A stretch of 64,000 bases of DNA from Darksidea phi (Eukaryota > Ascomycota > Dothideomycetes > Pleosporales > Lentitheciaceae): the NCBI GenBank assembly GCA_030770425.1, contig JASJFT010000097.1:62001-126000 (forward strand), given 5' to 3'. The position numbers and the translations under genes were made by a program. The notes beneath the pieces were generated by a model that was not told the DNA's origin, did not search any database, and saw only the letters and a program-made list of their open reading frames with translations. The stretch's first letter is position 1; the number at the start of each line of letters is the position of its first letter. Positions 47,126 through 57,740 of the stretch are shown here, one piece after another.

Positions 47126-48145
47126 GGGTATGTCGCGTTGAGGTGGAGGAAGGCCGACCTCGCGAGCGTGTCGAGTCGCCTAACCTCTTTTGGGAAATAC
47201 ATATGCTTCTTAGGCATTCAGGCGATCTGTAAGTCTTCCTTAATTATTGCACAATAACATATGACGCGTGCATAGGTTTCTAGCTAATAGCGAAGACTAG
47301 CAAACCAGACCTTAGCTAGCAATTTACGCCCCCTACATATTGCCACTACCAGACGCGCCTACGTATCACATATGCCTTGGCTCAGTCAGAGGAGAGCAAC
47401 TTCGCAGACCGCACTCAACCCGAAGACTATGAGCTAGAGGGGATTGAGAAACGCGCCCATACACGATGAGCCGATCCGGCAACCTTGCCAGTCACCAAGA
47501 GTCTTCTAGATAGCTGCCTACGGCGCGTCGAACGCTCCACGATACCCGGGATTTCGCATTTGTGCGCTGTTCAGCCGGTAACGGCAGTAGAGTGGATCGG
47601 CCCTCCGGTTTTTCGCCCCAAGAGCCCTTGTTTGGCGGGTTGGATCTAACCAGACTTCGAGGATTGACATGGCCGCTGCCAATCCCTGCAGAAGCTTCTA
47701 CCCACACCGGTGAAGAGTTAGCGATGGTAGATCCGCATTGGCTTATCGTCGTGGCGCAAGGATGGTCTTTGGCTGGGCGCACGAGGAAACGCAAAGGCCT
47801 GCCTTCGCCTCATCAGCCCGTTGTCCCACACAACCGGCTTCCAGGATGTGTCTCGGCACAGAGCCCTGCAGGTCGCTGCAATGGCGCTCTCTTGCGCCTC
47901 AGTCTTTATTGTTTGTGCCTGAAGCTGACTCGGCGCACGATAGGGTACGCAGTGAGCGGGTCGTAGCATAGTCGAGCACGACGGGTTTACTTTTGGAGCT
48001 TGGGGGAGGAGAGCATGGGCGTTCTGTGCTTTAGTATAAAAGGACGACAGTTCACCGTTTTAACTCTTCTCAATCATTTTACTCAAGCCCGCAGTTCAAA
48101 TATATTACGAGAACGTGCTTCGAAGCGCCGCCCAAAGCACTAACA
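47126..48145. other. Intergenic with a TATA box near its end
   Basis: No gene supported across about 900 bp. TATAAAAGG at 48035-48043 followed by a pyrimidine-rich leader looks like a genuine fungal promoter for the next candidate gene. Confidence 0.4.
48035..48043 (+). promoter_or_regulatory. TATA box
   Basis: TATAAAAGG lies about 105 bp upstream of the ATG at 48146 and is followed by a C/T-rich stretch (ACTCTTCTCAATC), a typical arrangement for a highly inducible fungal gene. Confidence 0.45.
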
Positions 48146-48431
48146 ATGCGCGAATCTCGCCCACAACCGATCGACTTACACGTCTGCATCCTCCCGACCC
48201 ACAATGTCCCGCCGCTTTGTACGAAAACCTCCGATATTTACTAGAAAACCTTTTTAACACCGAATAGCCCCGATACTACCCGCAACTCCTCCCCAAAGCC
48301 CTGGTGGGTCGGGTCCCACCCCGCCTCAGTCGAGCCAGACTCAAGCGTCTGACGGAACTGGTTCCGGTCCCTCCCCATCTCGATCAAATCAAACTCAAGC
48401 ATCCGCTTCTGGGTCCGCTACAGGCAGTTAA
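48146..48431 (+). CDS. Candidate small two-exon gene, Ser/Gln/Gly-rich 78-residue protein
   Basis: Exon 1 is 48146-48218 and exon 2 is 48268-48431. The 49-nt intron runs from GTACGA to AATAG with a TTTAAC branch-like site, phase 1 on both sides. The product begins M-R-E-S-R-P-Q-P-I-D and becomes low-complexity, with a repeated N/S-Q-T-Q-A-S unit (S-Q-T-Q-A-S-D-G and N-Q-T-Q-A-S-A-S-G). No signal peptide is seen at this start, so it is not an obvious secreted effector. A TATA box lies 105 bp upstream. The periodic composition argues that this frame was once translated. It could also be the tail of a larger, decayed gene. Confidence 0.4.
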
Positions 48432-48764
48432 GATCATGCAACATGTGGGTATGCTCTCAATTGACAATTGGGTTTGAGCTTCGCTAAAGAACACTACAAG
48501 GACGCTGCCAACATCCGCAAGGCCGTTATTTGGTAGTACACGCCGTGCATGCGCTCCTTTGCATCTTGGGCGACAGAAGTCCATACCAACGAACTTCATA
48601 TAGGATAGTTAACATCATGCGCTATTTCAGGTAGATCAGAATATATTTGCAAACAATGAACGAGCCAATATGCCATTGTCCAACACACGTGCGCTCTTCC
48701 TTTCTCTCCCACGCCTTGACCACGCCACTTCTGACCGGCACCTGAAAGCTATATTAGCATGTCG

Positions 48765-48898
48765 AGGTACGAAGTCGGCAAAGCTAATATGCTGATGCCA
48801 TCAGTGTAGAGCGTTAGATACTGGCGCCCTTCTGGATCAGTTTTGCGGAATAACCCCACAACAAGTGCAGGCCAAGGTACGAAGTCAGCAAAGCTAAT
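48765..48898. repeat. 24-bp direct repeat pair and one copy of a short dispersed repeat
   Basis: AGGTACGAAGTCGGCAAAGC plus TAAT (48765-48788) recurs at 48875-48898 with one change in 24 bases. Between them, from about 48,816, CTTCTGGATCAGTTTTGCGG begins a copy of a longer repeat also seen at 50,451-50,530 and 50,562-50,630. Confidence 0.75.
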
Positions 48899-49041
48899 CT
48901 AGATTAGCTTTTACAAAAACTCTAAGCAACTGAGTAAATTAAAAATGATAATATCATTGAGTGGAGAGTGAGGTGTCTGTACAGGCATAGATAATACATG
49001 CGGCAAATGTGAAAAGCCAGATATGAGAATGGACTCTGTAG

Positions 49042-50405
49042 TTAGGGGGAGAATACTGCCTTGAGCTTCTCATGGATTGCTCTGAGAAAGCCCGCCTGCG
49101 GATCCTTTACACTTATGTTGTGGTCAAATCCGTGTGTTGCGCCTCGCAACTCTTCTGCATTGAGATACATATGCTCATTAACCTCGTTCTCTTTGTATTT
49201 GAACTTGTTGTTCTCATATCGTCCCTTGATCCAATTGATTGCATCTATGGTATCCTGGATACTGCAGTTGGTGTCGCCTGTGCCGTGATATACATAGAAG
49301 TTGGGGATTTGCGCGCGTCGCTCAATAGTGGTTGGTTCCTTGTCTTCGAGGCGCTCCATGATATCTCTGAGGTTCTTGTTATTTTGGAAGAAGTACTTCC
49401 ACAAATCATCTGGGTGAGTAGAACTGATGAACCCGGCACTCATACCTAGGGGAGCCCGGGGCCTTTGGATGTCAACGTTGTGGGGAAATGTATTGGCCTT
49501 TACCAAGGCTAGTCGCCATTCGTTCGCCGCCGCCCTGAGCTTGTCTCCATATTTTTTGATATCTGCTCTCAGCAGTTTATTTGACGTCATATATGGCAAT
49601 CCGTCCTCCAGAACGTTGCGCTTATAATAGCGAAGCATTGGGTACTGAAGATAGCGCTAATGTCGATGGGCCCATCCTTTGCCAAATCCAGGGTGAGGAA
49701 CGAGTGCATGGCCAACTAGGCTCCTGCGCTGTCACCTAACACGGTAATGTTATTGAACCGCGCTCTGAGATCGGGATGAGGGTCCTTGATGTGGTTCTTG
49801 AAATCCTCGCTGAAGATATAGTCCCAAAACTTACCCACAGCGACATAAATTTCGCTACCATCAAACCAAGGCATTAAAGGATAGTTCGGACAAACGTAGA
49901 TGACGTTGTTCTGGGCCACCAATTCGACTTTGTGTTTTTGCCTCCATGCCTGGTGTCGCTCGTCTCCAGTAGTCTATTTATGTCAGTCTAACATGTAGGC
50001 AGGTGCTCAAGGGATGGTACTCACAAAGCCCCCTCCGTGGAAACCAACGAAAAGCGCAAACTCTTACTGCTTGACAATGTTGGCGTCAAGGTCTTTACGA
50101 GTTGAAATGAACACTTCGGACCGCCATGGGTGCTCTGTACCTCCGTACTTCCAGTATTTAAAAATACGGGATTGGCAGCCGTTCTGCTCGTATCGTTCCT
50201 TCTTGTTGTCGTCAATGACCTGTTGGCCTTCCTTTTTGAAGAAATGTGTTCGGTCCATGAAAGGGGGGCCTTCCATGAAATCGATGACCTTCTGAAGCTC
50301 GTCCCGAGCCTTTTCAACCTCACTCTGCTTGGTGTCACTGGGTGTGGAGAGCAGTGCATCCTCGGGTATGAAAGACGGGGGTTGGGTGGTCGTTTTAGTG
50401 GCCAT
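49042..50405 (-). pseudogene. Alpha/beta hydrolase (fold-3 esterase type) with nonsense and frameshift mutations
   Basis: The gene reads from ATG at 50405 to the stop at 49042 on the minus strand, with one intron (about 49,975-50,032, GTGAGT to AATAG). The oxyanion motif H-G-G-G-F and the nucleophile elbow G-D-S-A-G-A are kept. An in-frame TAA at 50064-50066 lies 10 codons before H-G-G-G-F. An in-frame TAG at 49716-49718 comes directly after G-D-S-A-G-A. A one-base deletion near 49,648 shifts the frame before P-M-L-R-Y-Y. Both stops would arise from Gln codons by C-to-T change in CpA, the RIP signature. The rest, including a late Asp and His region (Y-H-G-T-G-D and G-A-T-H-G-F-D-H), is well preserved, so inactivation is recent. 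Confidence 0.8.
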
Positions 50406-50450
50406 TGTAAGTATCCGTCGTAACCGCGAGGGAGGCGTGTTTCCAGTACA

Positions 50451-50530
50451 AGGTAATAGCTACTGACACTTCTCTGGATGAGCTTTGCAGACATTATACC
50501 CTGACCTGTATAGGACGACGAAGTCAGTCA
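50451..50530. repeat. Short dispersed repeat, copy B
   Basis: Contains GTAATAGCTACTGACACTTC and TCTGGATGAGCTTTGC. The first 34 bases match copy C (50,562 on) at about 29 positions, and the end (GACGAAGTCAG) resembles the 24-bp repeat at 48,765. It lies just upstream of the hydrolase pseudogene. Confidence 0.6.
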
Positions 50531-50561
50531 TGGTGGCGAGACAGCGGGGCTTATCGTATGA

Positions 50562-50630
50562 AGTAATAGGTACTAACACCACTCTGGATCAGCTTTACTG
50601 CTAAATTGTGTCGCTGGTGTAGGTCGCTTT
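50562..50630. repeat. Short dispersed repeat, copy C
   Basis: Contains GTAATAGGTACTAACACCAC and TCTGGATCAGCTTTACTGC, aligned with copy B 111 bp away. The sequence between and around copies B and C (50,406-50,918) holds no supported gene. Confidence 0.6.
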
Positions 50631-50918
50631 TTGGAATATAGATAATGACATGTACTGGAAATGAGGAGAAGGGAGACGTTTTTACACTGAAAACTTTGAG
50701 TCATCGTGATGGGACCGTCACATTCATCGAATGAGTGACTCAACCAGTTACTATCCATGTAGCACATGCTCGATCATGAAACGAGCTTTGACCGCGGTCG
50801 GTAGCTAAAGGTTGAGGTATAAACTCAGCGAACCTCATCCAGGGGGCCGTCAGTATCTGTTGCGTTATATAGTAAAGGCGCCATTCTCTTACATCAACGT
50901 CCCTCTGAATTGGCTTTG

Positions 50919-52370
50919 CTAAGTTCGTTCCGAACAAGTCAACTCATCGTCCTCATGCGTGACCACCGCCCCACTCTTGCACCCCACTCTTCCCTGCACC
51001 TCACTGTCTCCCATCGACATCATTGAATTCTCCCTTGAGCGAACGATACCCGTCACTTTAGCGAGGTGACTCACGAAGCGAGGCAGATTGGGTAGACAGG
51101 CGACGAGATACCCGCAGGTGAGTTCAACTTGGCTCCAGCGGGCTACTAGTGCGGCTTGGTACGTCATATCGGGAGATTTGCGGTAGGTTACCGAGTAGTA
51201 GAGGCGGATGGCTGAGGCCATGCAGGCGCTGTTTCTCTTCGGTAAGCTTGATACCCAGGGTATATATACCGCTCTTTCACTGTTAACCTCCAGTAGAAAG
51301 CACTTACAAAATGCCAACAAGAAAGACAGTTCGTAGGCCCCATCTCCTCCACCACCCCCTCACCTTCAGCGTCCACACCTCCCGCAACGGTAGAAGGAAA
51401 AGTACAATATCCGAAACAGTGTTGATGGCGGCAGTGAAGATGTGCATATACCGCCTGTCCTTACATCTCCCTTCAATCGTAGGGTCCCATCCCCTCGCCA
51501 TTGGTTGACACGTCGTTAGCTGCATAATGGTTATAATGGCATAGAGGATGATGTTGATTCCAAGGAAGAGGTGTGCGAGCCAGAAGATTAGGTTGCGACC
51601 AGATGTAGAGGTAGGCGAGTTTCCGAAGATGCGCACGATTTGGAGAATGATGCAGGCTTTCAGGAGGAGAATTACGACGGTGTAGGCATATTTTAGGATC
51701 GTGTAGTACTAGGTGAACGGGTTAGCGATACGGTAGGTTGAGATAGCCTCAGGGAGAGATACGCGGTCGTGTTGTATTAGATGACGGACTGTCCTATATA
51801 CAGATTCGAATTAGGAAGCTTGTTCAACGGGTTGATGTATTGCAGATGTAGGGAATAGAGTGGCTCAGGTGTCATACTAGGAGCTGAATTAGTGTGATTA
51901 TTCGAAGCGGGGCATTAATGCTTCTATTCTTGACGTTGCGCTATGTTCCGGGAGGAAGCCGTACCATATTCCATTGATGCACACCCATCGGCAATTCGTC
52001 TATGAGGAAGAGGATGGGATTGAATGCTCCCGCGAAGAAGATCTGGCATTGTGGATGAACGAACGTTCTGAACGAGCCATTCATGCATGCGTACCCAAGC
52101 AACAAACAATGTATCTAGGCTCCATTAGCATGTTTGAAGATAGCTGCTATGTTACGTGTTCTCACAGTCTTCAACAAGCACCCTTTTGACGATCCTAATT
52201 TTAGTATAATAACGCATCCAAACGAACAGCGTCACCAGCACAAGCTGGAATATCCCAGGCCCTAGGAAATGTAAAGACGGAGGGTTGACGAAATTTGCTT
52301 GCACGCCATCGGGGGGTGGAAGGGCTGCAGAGCTGAGAATGGTTTCTCTCTGTGTCGGAATCATGCCCAA
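50919..52370 (-). pseudogene. Rhodopsin-like (fungal integral membrane) gene, probably damaged at its 5' part
   Basis: The C-terminal exons are canonical. 51308-51708 encodes K-Y-A-Y-T-V-V-I-L-L-L-K-A-C-I-I-L-Q, then a C-Q-P loop and H-I-F-T-A-A-I-N-T-V-S-D. 50919-51228 encodes A-C-M-A-S-A-I-R-L-Y-Y and C-L-P-N-L-P-R-F, the end of the seven-helix fungal family PF20684. The first exon (52166-52370) encodes the first helix and the loop ending V-L-V-E-D. Exon 2 (from 52114) starts in one frame (Y-T-L-F-V-A-W), but the G-V-H-Q-W-N-M motif lies in another, and I could not join it cleanly to exon 3. A frameshift is the simplest explanation. A missed intron remains possible. Confidence 0.55.
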
Positions 52371-54206
52371 TTGAATCAGAGAAGTACGAGCTCCACTAAG
52401 AGTTGCTCAAGGCAAAATCCCGCGAAGGATTATAAGAAAATGTAAATCCAGGTCAGGACAAAGAGGGATGTAATCGTCATATTATGTGATATGAGACTTG
52501 GATCCGATAGAACGGGCGGGCGTTCCGATAGGTGATTTGTATTGCTTGGTATAGCTACTTGGCGCTTACGTGAGGTACAGTGATCCGCATAGCTGAACTC
52601 CAAGTGGTGATGTGCTAAATCGGCAGATGCATGTGCATCCATGTGTAATCATAAGCAGATTCGCAAATTCAACAAGCCTTCATTGAGGTTGTATGTTTCT
52701 TCGGTTTTACAATTTTGCCTTCCGTATGATTAAGCTGGGGACAAGCATAGCAACCTGTTAGTATGCGAGGCGGAATTGGCGGAGTCACAGATCGTGTGGA
52801 CTGCGGCTGACAACTGTTGTGTTACCCGAAGTGACCTCTCGCAAACCCCGATGGACAACCGTCCAGGCCCGAAGCTGAAACGCGCATGCTTGTTCGCAGC
52901 CAAGCCGTAACACTCGTACAAGCAGCTGCCGCATTCTTGCTCACAAAATTTTTCGGCATCGTCACTCTAAACGCCTTCGATTACTACTGCAGTCCCGCCT
53001 ACAGCCGTGGCTGCAGTGGGTGCGCTCTGGCGTCAGGTCTGATCTAGTTGTGTCCCCGTAGTTTGCGGATCGGGAGGATGTGGAGGATCGATGGAGTCTG
53101 CGATGCGCGGGGATAGGCCAGCGGACTCGGTCATCAGCACCCTATAATATCACTATTAGCAGCTGTCTGTTTTCAAGCTTGGCCGAGGTAATAGAGGTAG
53201 AGTTCTCTCAGAGACCTGATTATAAGCAGCGACGGCGTAGCATATGTCGATACTAGCCATACCTTTTACGGCTCTTCCTAAAGTTGTGATGGTCGATGTA
53301 TCTCATCATGAAGAGGGCATGAGGAATAGAGGAGAAAGATCTCGCTTACCAAGGCTTGTTAGTCTTTCAGGGAACCATGAGGTTAGTGTTGAAGACTCAA
53401 GCACGCGAAGGGGGTATTCATCAGTGGTGTGCTTCTGAGCGCAGGTGCGAATGCGAAGATTTGCGGGTAGGCTCCGTTAGGTAAGCGAGGCGCTAACTTG
53501 GAGAGAGGCTAGCCCGGATTTTGGCTGCAAATTTGCCGCGTAGCTTGCACACTGTAAATAACTAAGTTGACATCTTCAAAAGCCATTATTTTATGTTGTT
53601 TGTAAGCTTTAGTTTATTTGTTTTTTCGCGGCATTATGATATTCTCGTGTCCACAGCCATCAGCGCCGCTGAAGGCGCGCCTCCGCCTACTACTATGACT
53701 CAGTGAATCACAATCCAATTGTCGTAGAACTATCGTGATTTATCGCTGTAACTAAGATCGAATTTGGCTGTACGAACTTGTGATGGGGCGGATAGTCCGT
53801 GGCACGTTTATTGCTGCCCTTGTTTGAAGGGATGCTGCAACCTATGTAATGTCTTGCGGGGATACCTAATATTAATCTTTAATGTTTCCGTATAAGATTA
53901 GATTTTACTCTTTAGCCATGAAGCACCATGTTGAATTGCAGGACCAAAGTGAGCAAAGTAGACTAATTATGACTCATGTGTGGCTTGATGTTACCGAATA
54001 ATCATGTGGCTTTCTGCGGTCTTCACCACCATTCCTATAGTTGTACCTCTCCTACCTATATAAGGCCTATTTTGGCTTACTACAATCAATCAACCCAGTT
54101 CTTATTATATGTAATTGTCACTGCACCTTCACACCTTACACATTAAGCTATCCGCATTCAAACTTCCACTCCAACATCTTCCAGCAGAAAAAGAAGCAAT
54201 TTCAGA
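52371..54206. other. Gene-poor stretch, partly AT-rich
   Basis: No gene supported over 1.8 kb. Base composition drops to AT-rich between about 53,550 and 53,900. A TATATAA box at 54,057-54,063 belongs to the next gene. Confidence 0.45.
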
Positions 54207-55317
54207 ATGGCTTCGAAGTCGCGTATATTTCCTTGCAATACCTGCTCTATTACTTTCAAAACCAGCGAACTCCAGCGTTCGCATATGCGGCAGCCTTGGC
54301 AGTAGGAATAACCGCGAAACATTATTGTGTGGAGCTGACGGTGACAGTCTGTACAATCTAAGGCGTCGAGTAACCGAACTGCCTGCATTATCAGAAGAAC
54401 AGTATAATACACAAGCCAGCAGCCAAGAAATTACCCATCGACAGAAGGACAGTGATGAGCAAGGGAAAAAGCGAAACTCCCCGTACGATGCCAAAGTCGA
54501 ATCCGATTCCATTTCAGAAGAGATATCTGAGGCCGAATACGAAATCTCCGAGAAGGTTCCTCCAACACAATGTCTCTTCTGCAACCTGGATTCCCCGACT
54601 CTTAATGCGAGTATAGACCATATGTCATCCCTACACGGCCTATTCATCCCTTCACCAGACCAATTATTAGACATGGAATCTTTCCTTGGATACCTCGCAA
54701 CCATTATATTCGAATACAATGAATGCCTCTATTGCAGTCTAGAGAAAGGCACCGTGGATGGGGTGCAGACACATATGCGAGATAAAGGTCACTGCATGAT
54801 CAAAATGAACGCAGAATCCGAGCTTCTGGACTTTTGGGAGCTTTCTGATAGCGGATATGGAGGCCAAAATGAAGATGAAGAGCGTACGAAGCGTGCTGCG
54901 ACCAAGCTATCTGAGACAGAAATGAGGCTTCCTTCCGGGGTTGTTATCAGTTCTCGGCCTGATACCACTCCGCTTCGTGCAAAGCCGGGACTTGTGCAAT
55001 TGAGGACTAAAGGCTTGCAAGATAGAACCAAGAGAGTTGAGATGAGAGCTATTACTGCAGGAGAGAATCAAGAGACGGCAGATGAAAAACAAGGTAGACT
55101 CCCACGCAGCAACGACCGGCGTGTCGCTGTTCGTGGTGAAATGGGGCTGGCGGGTATTCCGGAGAGCCAAAGGCGTGCTTTGAAGATTACAGAGAAGAAG
55201 ATGAAGAGGAGAGAAGCGGTTGCTAAGGCTGCGCAACGATACGCTGCGGAGCAGGAGCCAATCAAGGCAAAGTATTACAAGGTAGGAAATTATGAAGATC
55301 TAGAAGGATTGGTTTGA
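54207..55317 (+). CDS. REI1/ZNF622-like C2H2 zinc-finger protein
   Basis: Two exons, 54207-54301 and 54348-55317, give 354 residues. Splicing is phase 2 and completes the last His of finger 1 (C10, C13, H26, H32), followed by Y-N-L-R-R-R-V as in Rei1. The second half of the signature is also present: C-L-F-C-N with H-M-S-S-L-H-G-L-F-I-P, then C-L-Y-C with H-M-R-D-K-G-H-C. The C terminus is Arg/Lys-rich. Rei1 removes Arx1 from cytoplasmic pre-60S particles and probes the exit tunnel with its C terminus. The protein is rather short for this family in filamentous fungi, and it sits between decayed genes. It may be a divergent extra copy rather than the only REI1. A TATA-like box lies 144-150 bp upstream. 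Confidence 0.78.
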
Positions 55318-55470
55318 TTAGCGATTGCTGATTCGTGTACAGACAGAGGCTCCTATATACCAGGCTGGATAAGCACGCTCAAGGCTTTTTATATACTCAA
55401 CTATTCTGCTTGTCTCCGGCGGCAACTCCATCCTTTCTGGGAAACTCCGTCATGAAAGCGACAATCTGAA

Positions 55471-55890
55471 TCACGTGTTTTCTTCTTTAGGATGAGGAAA
55501 CCACTCTTCTGGTTCCAGATAATTCCAATCATTCGGAAACTGATACGGCTCGAAACACGGCCCGGTAACATCCCCAGTCTCAGAGAGTGCAAAATGGTTC
55601 TTGTTCATCCAATCCCCACCCCCTCTTCTCAAACTCTTTGATCAAATCTACAAAGGGGTTTCTGTTCATATGATATGCGATGTGGTGGGTTGCTAGAGTC
55701 TGGTTGTGCTTGCACAGCCATTCCTGGAAGATGCTAGGTCCGCTGACAGGCTGAGTGGCTCCGTAGATTATGGTTAGGCTCAGCTCTACGAAACAGGCGC
55801 GAAGGGTGAGGGGCTGGTTTGTCCGCGATATGTCTAGTTTGCGGTATTGGGAAGCGTGAAGGAGTAACAGCGCCACGGTCCAATACCTGT
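55471..55890 (-). pseudogene. Unrecognised gene remnant with a frameshift at a G-run
   Basis: One frame carries Y-W-T-V-A-L-L-L-L-H-A-S-Q-Y-R-K and runs on to N-P-F-V-D-L-I-K-E-F-E-K-R-G. At the G-rich run (about 55,614-55,623) the plausible continuation shifts frame to D-W-M-N-K-N-H-F-A-L-S and ends F-P-H-P-K-E-E-N-T. The N-terminal part cannot be joined without a stop. I do not recognise the family. Composition and the length of open sequence suggest a once-coding gene. It lies downstream of, and convergent with, the REI1-like gene. Confidence 0.35.
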
Positions 55891-55964
55891 TTGCCAGAGG
55901 CCGGCGATGGTTTTATGGATATCTCCAGTGGGTCGCCTTGCGTGGGCCTCGATGTACTGTCCAT

Positions 55965-56792
55965 ATCCGGTTGTTATATTCCAACTGCAATTACGATAAG
56001 GACTTGTACATACAGTACTACAGTACTAAGTTAAAAGTCGGGTTACAGTGCGGCGCACGGCCTAGAAAATGAACAATGGTAATTCTCCCTATAAAGTTAC
56101 GAAAGGGGTATAAGGGCTCTAAGAATAGATTTTTCTAGTTTTTTCAATGGTTATATACTCAATAATTTACTTGATATCCTTCCTGCTTGGATTTGCACCG
56201 TGGGAGTCTCTTTCATAAGGTCCGCACGAAACACGTAGAGGTGCTATACCCACACCTTATATATAATAATGAAGCATTGATATATAGGATCAAGTTTAAT
56301 ATATCTTAAGAGATAGGTAACAATTAATATTTTATTGTTTATATATTACGTTGGGCCACGACACGCGCTACACCCTCCTTCATAAGGCTTAGACTGTTGC
56401 TTTCGCAGCTATACTATAACCCTCAGGCTCCGACTACAACCTCCTCTAGTTGCAATAGCCTTTTAACATTTCAAGGTAATTCAAACAAGATACTTTTCTA
56501 TGTCACCTTTTAAGCTATTCCGCGAGTTTGACGGCGCGATGGCTTCTACTCATTCTATTTATATAATTACCTAAGTGGGAGAGTGAACGAACAGTTTAAT
56601 CACGCTAGCAGGGGGGACGGCCGACCGACTCCGGCCAGAGGGTTGTGGATGGCTGATATGTGTTTAGTTGAGTGGTCGCATATTGGAGGTGGTGGGATTA
56701 GCGATAGAAGTTCCGCGGTAAACCCGTCATCCCTTGATACATAATATAAACAAACTCCGGTTAACGCAACCTCAAACGTGCGACCGGTCAAT
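55965..56792. other. AT-rich, probably RIP-affected spacer
   Basis: Strongly AT-rich with many TATA runs, especially 56,090-56,350. No coding sequence. It borders the RIP-like nuclease relic and is probably part of the same mutated tract. Confidence 0.55.
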
Positions 56793-57740
56793 TCAAACTT
56801 TATGATAGGATACACATACGGAATTCGCCACCTTACATAGGTGTGGCAGGAGCGACGGTTGCATGCGGTACAGACTCCAAAGTCAGAAGTCATGATCATG
56901 AAATGCGCGCACAATATGTAAGCCCTTATTAACCACAAAATAGAGATGCCAATAGTGACTCAGTACAACGATAACCGGCAATGTGGTTGTACGATAACCG
57001 TCGTCCCCGCTAAGCAGGCCGACGTGCTTATGCCACGCGCTCAGCCAAATGCTAATCTGTACCCGGGCCTCTTCCTCAGTCCCACTGACCTTTACTTCAA
57101 TAGATATCATGGTGGGATACCGGCAGAGTGGGGCGTAGAGCGATTGGTTGACTATACGAAGGTTGTTAGGTGGACTCTTGAGCCATTCTAAATGGGAGTC
57201 GTTGCAGATTGATTGTGGACGGAAAGCCGTGTCCCAAGAGAGGCCACTACACCGAGCAATACTACTGTGGCTCGTAGTCCCCGGTGGTAAACGGCGGAGC
57301 GGCCGCGGCCTACACCCTCTTCACTACGTCTAGTTCGATCATAAAGTCGAGGTCGTCACGACATGTCTCGTACGTCCAGTAGGAGCGCTTCTCCGCGCCC
57401 GGGATATAACCCTGTACATCAGTCCCAATATTTGCTATAAGCCTACTATCTTACCTATATCTCCGACGGTATTATATCCCTATTCTCGCACAGCGCCTGG
57501 AGATCCTCGATGAGCATACCTATATCCTCTAGTAGGTCGTCCCGCTTAGCATCTATAACGCCGTAATTGACCGGCTTGTTCAAGATCTATAGGTCGCTAT
57601 AGGTCCTAGCTAGACTCATATCCCACTTCGACTTGGGCTTCCGGGATTGTACGGAGGAGGCGCTTAAGTTGGCGTTGGATAAGTAGAGGACGGGATGATG
57701 AGCGAGCGCGTTGGTATACGACTTAGACGGAGCGATATCA
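56793..57740 (-). pseudogene. RIP-type degraded PD-(D/E)XK nuclease-like gene (PF20516 family)
   Basis: Read on the minus strand from about 57,740. A frame runs through S-R-K-P-K-S-K-W, P-V-N-Y-G-V-I-D-A-K and L-Q-A-L-C-E-N-R-D-I-I-P-S-E-I, broken only by TAG codons. Further on come N-Q-S-L-Y-A-P-L, then I-S-I-E-V-K (the E-x-K nuclease motif) and V-Q-I-S-I-W-L-S-A-W-H-K. These are followed by L-P-V-I-V-V and W-H-L-Y-F-V and, in a third frame, S-L-Y-R-M-Q-P-S-L-L. The order matches fungal PD-(D/E)XK nuclease-like proteins. All stops in the N-terminal frame are TAG and TpA is very frequent (CTA, ATA and TAT codons), as expected from CAG-to-TAG changes. Function of the family is unproven. Confidence 0.65.
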
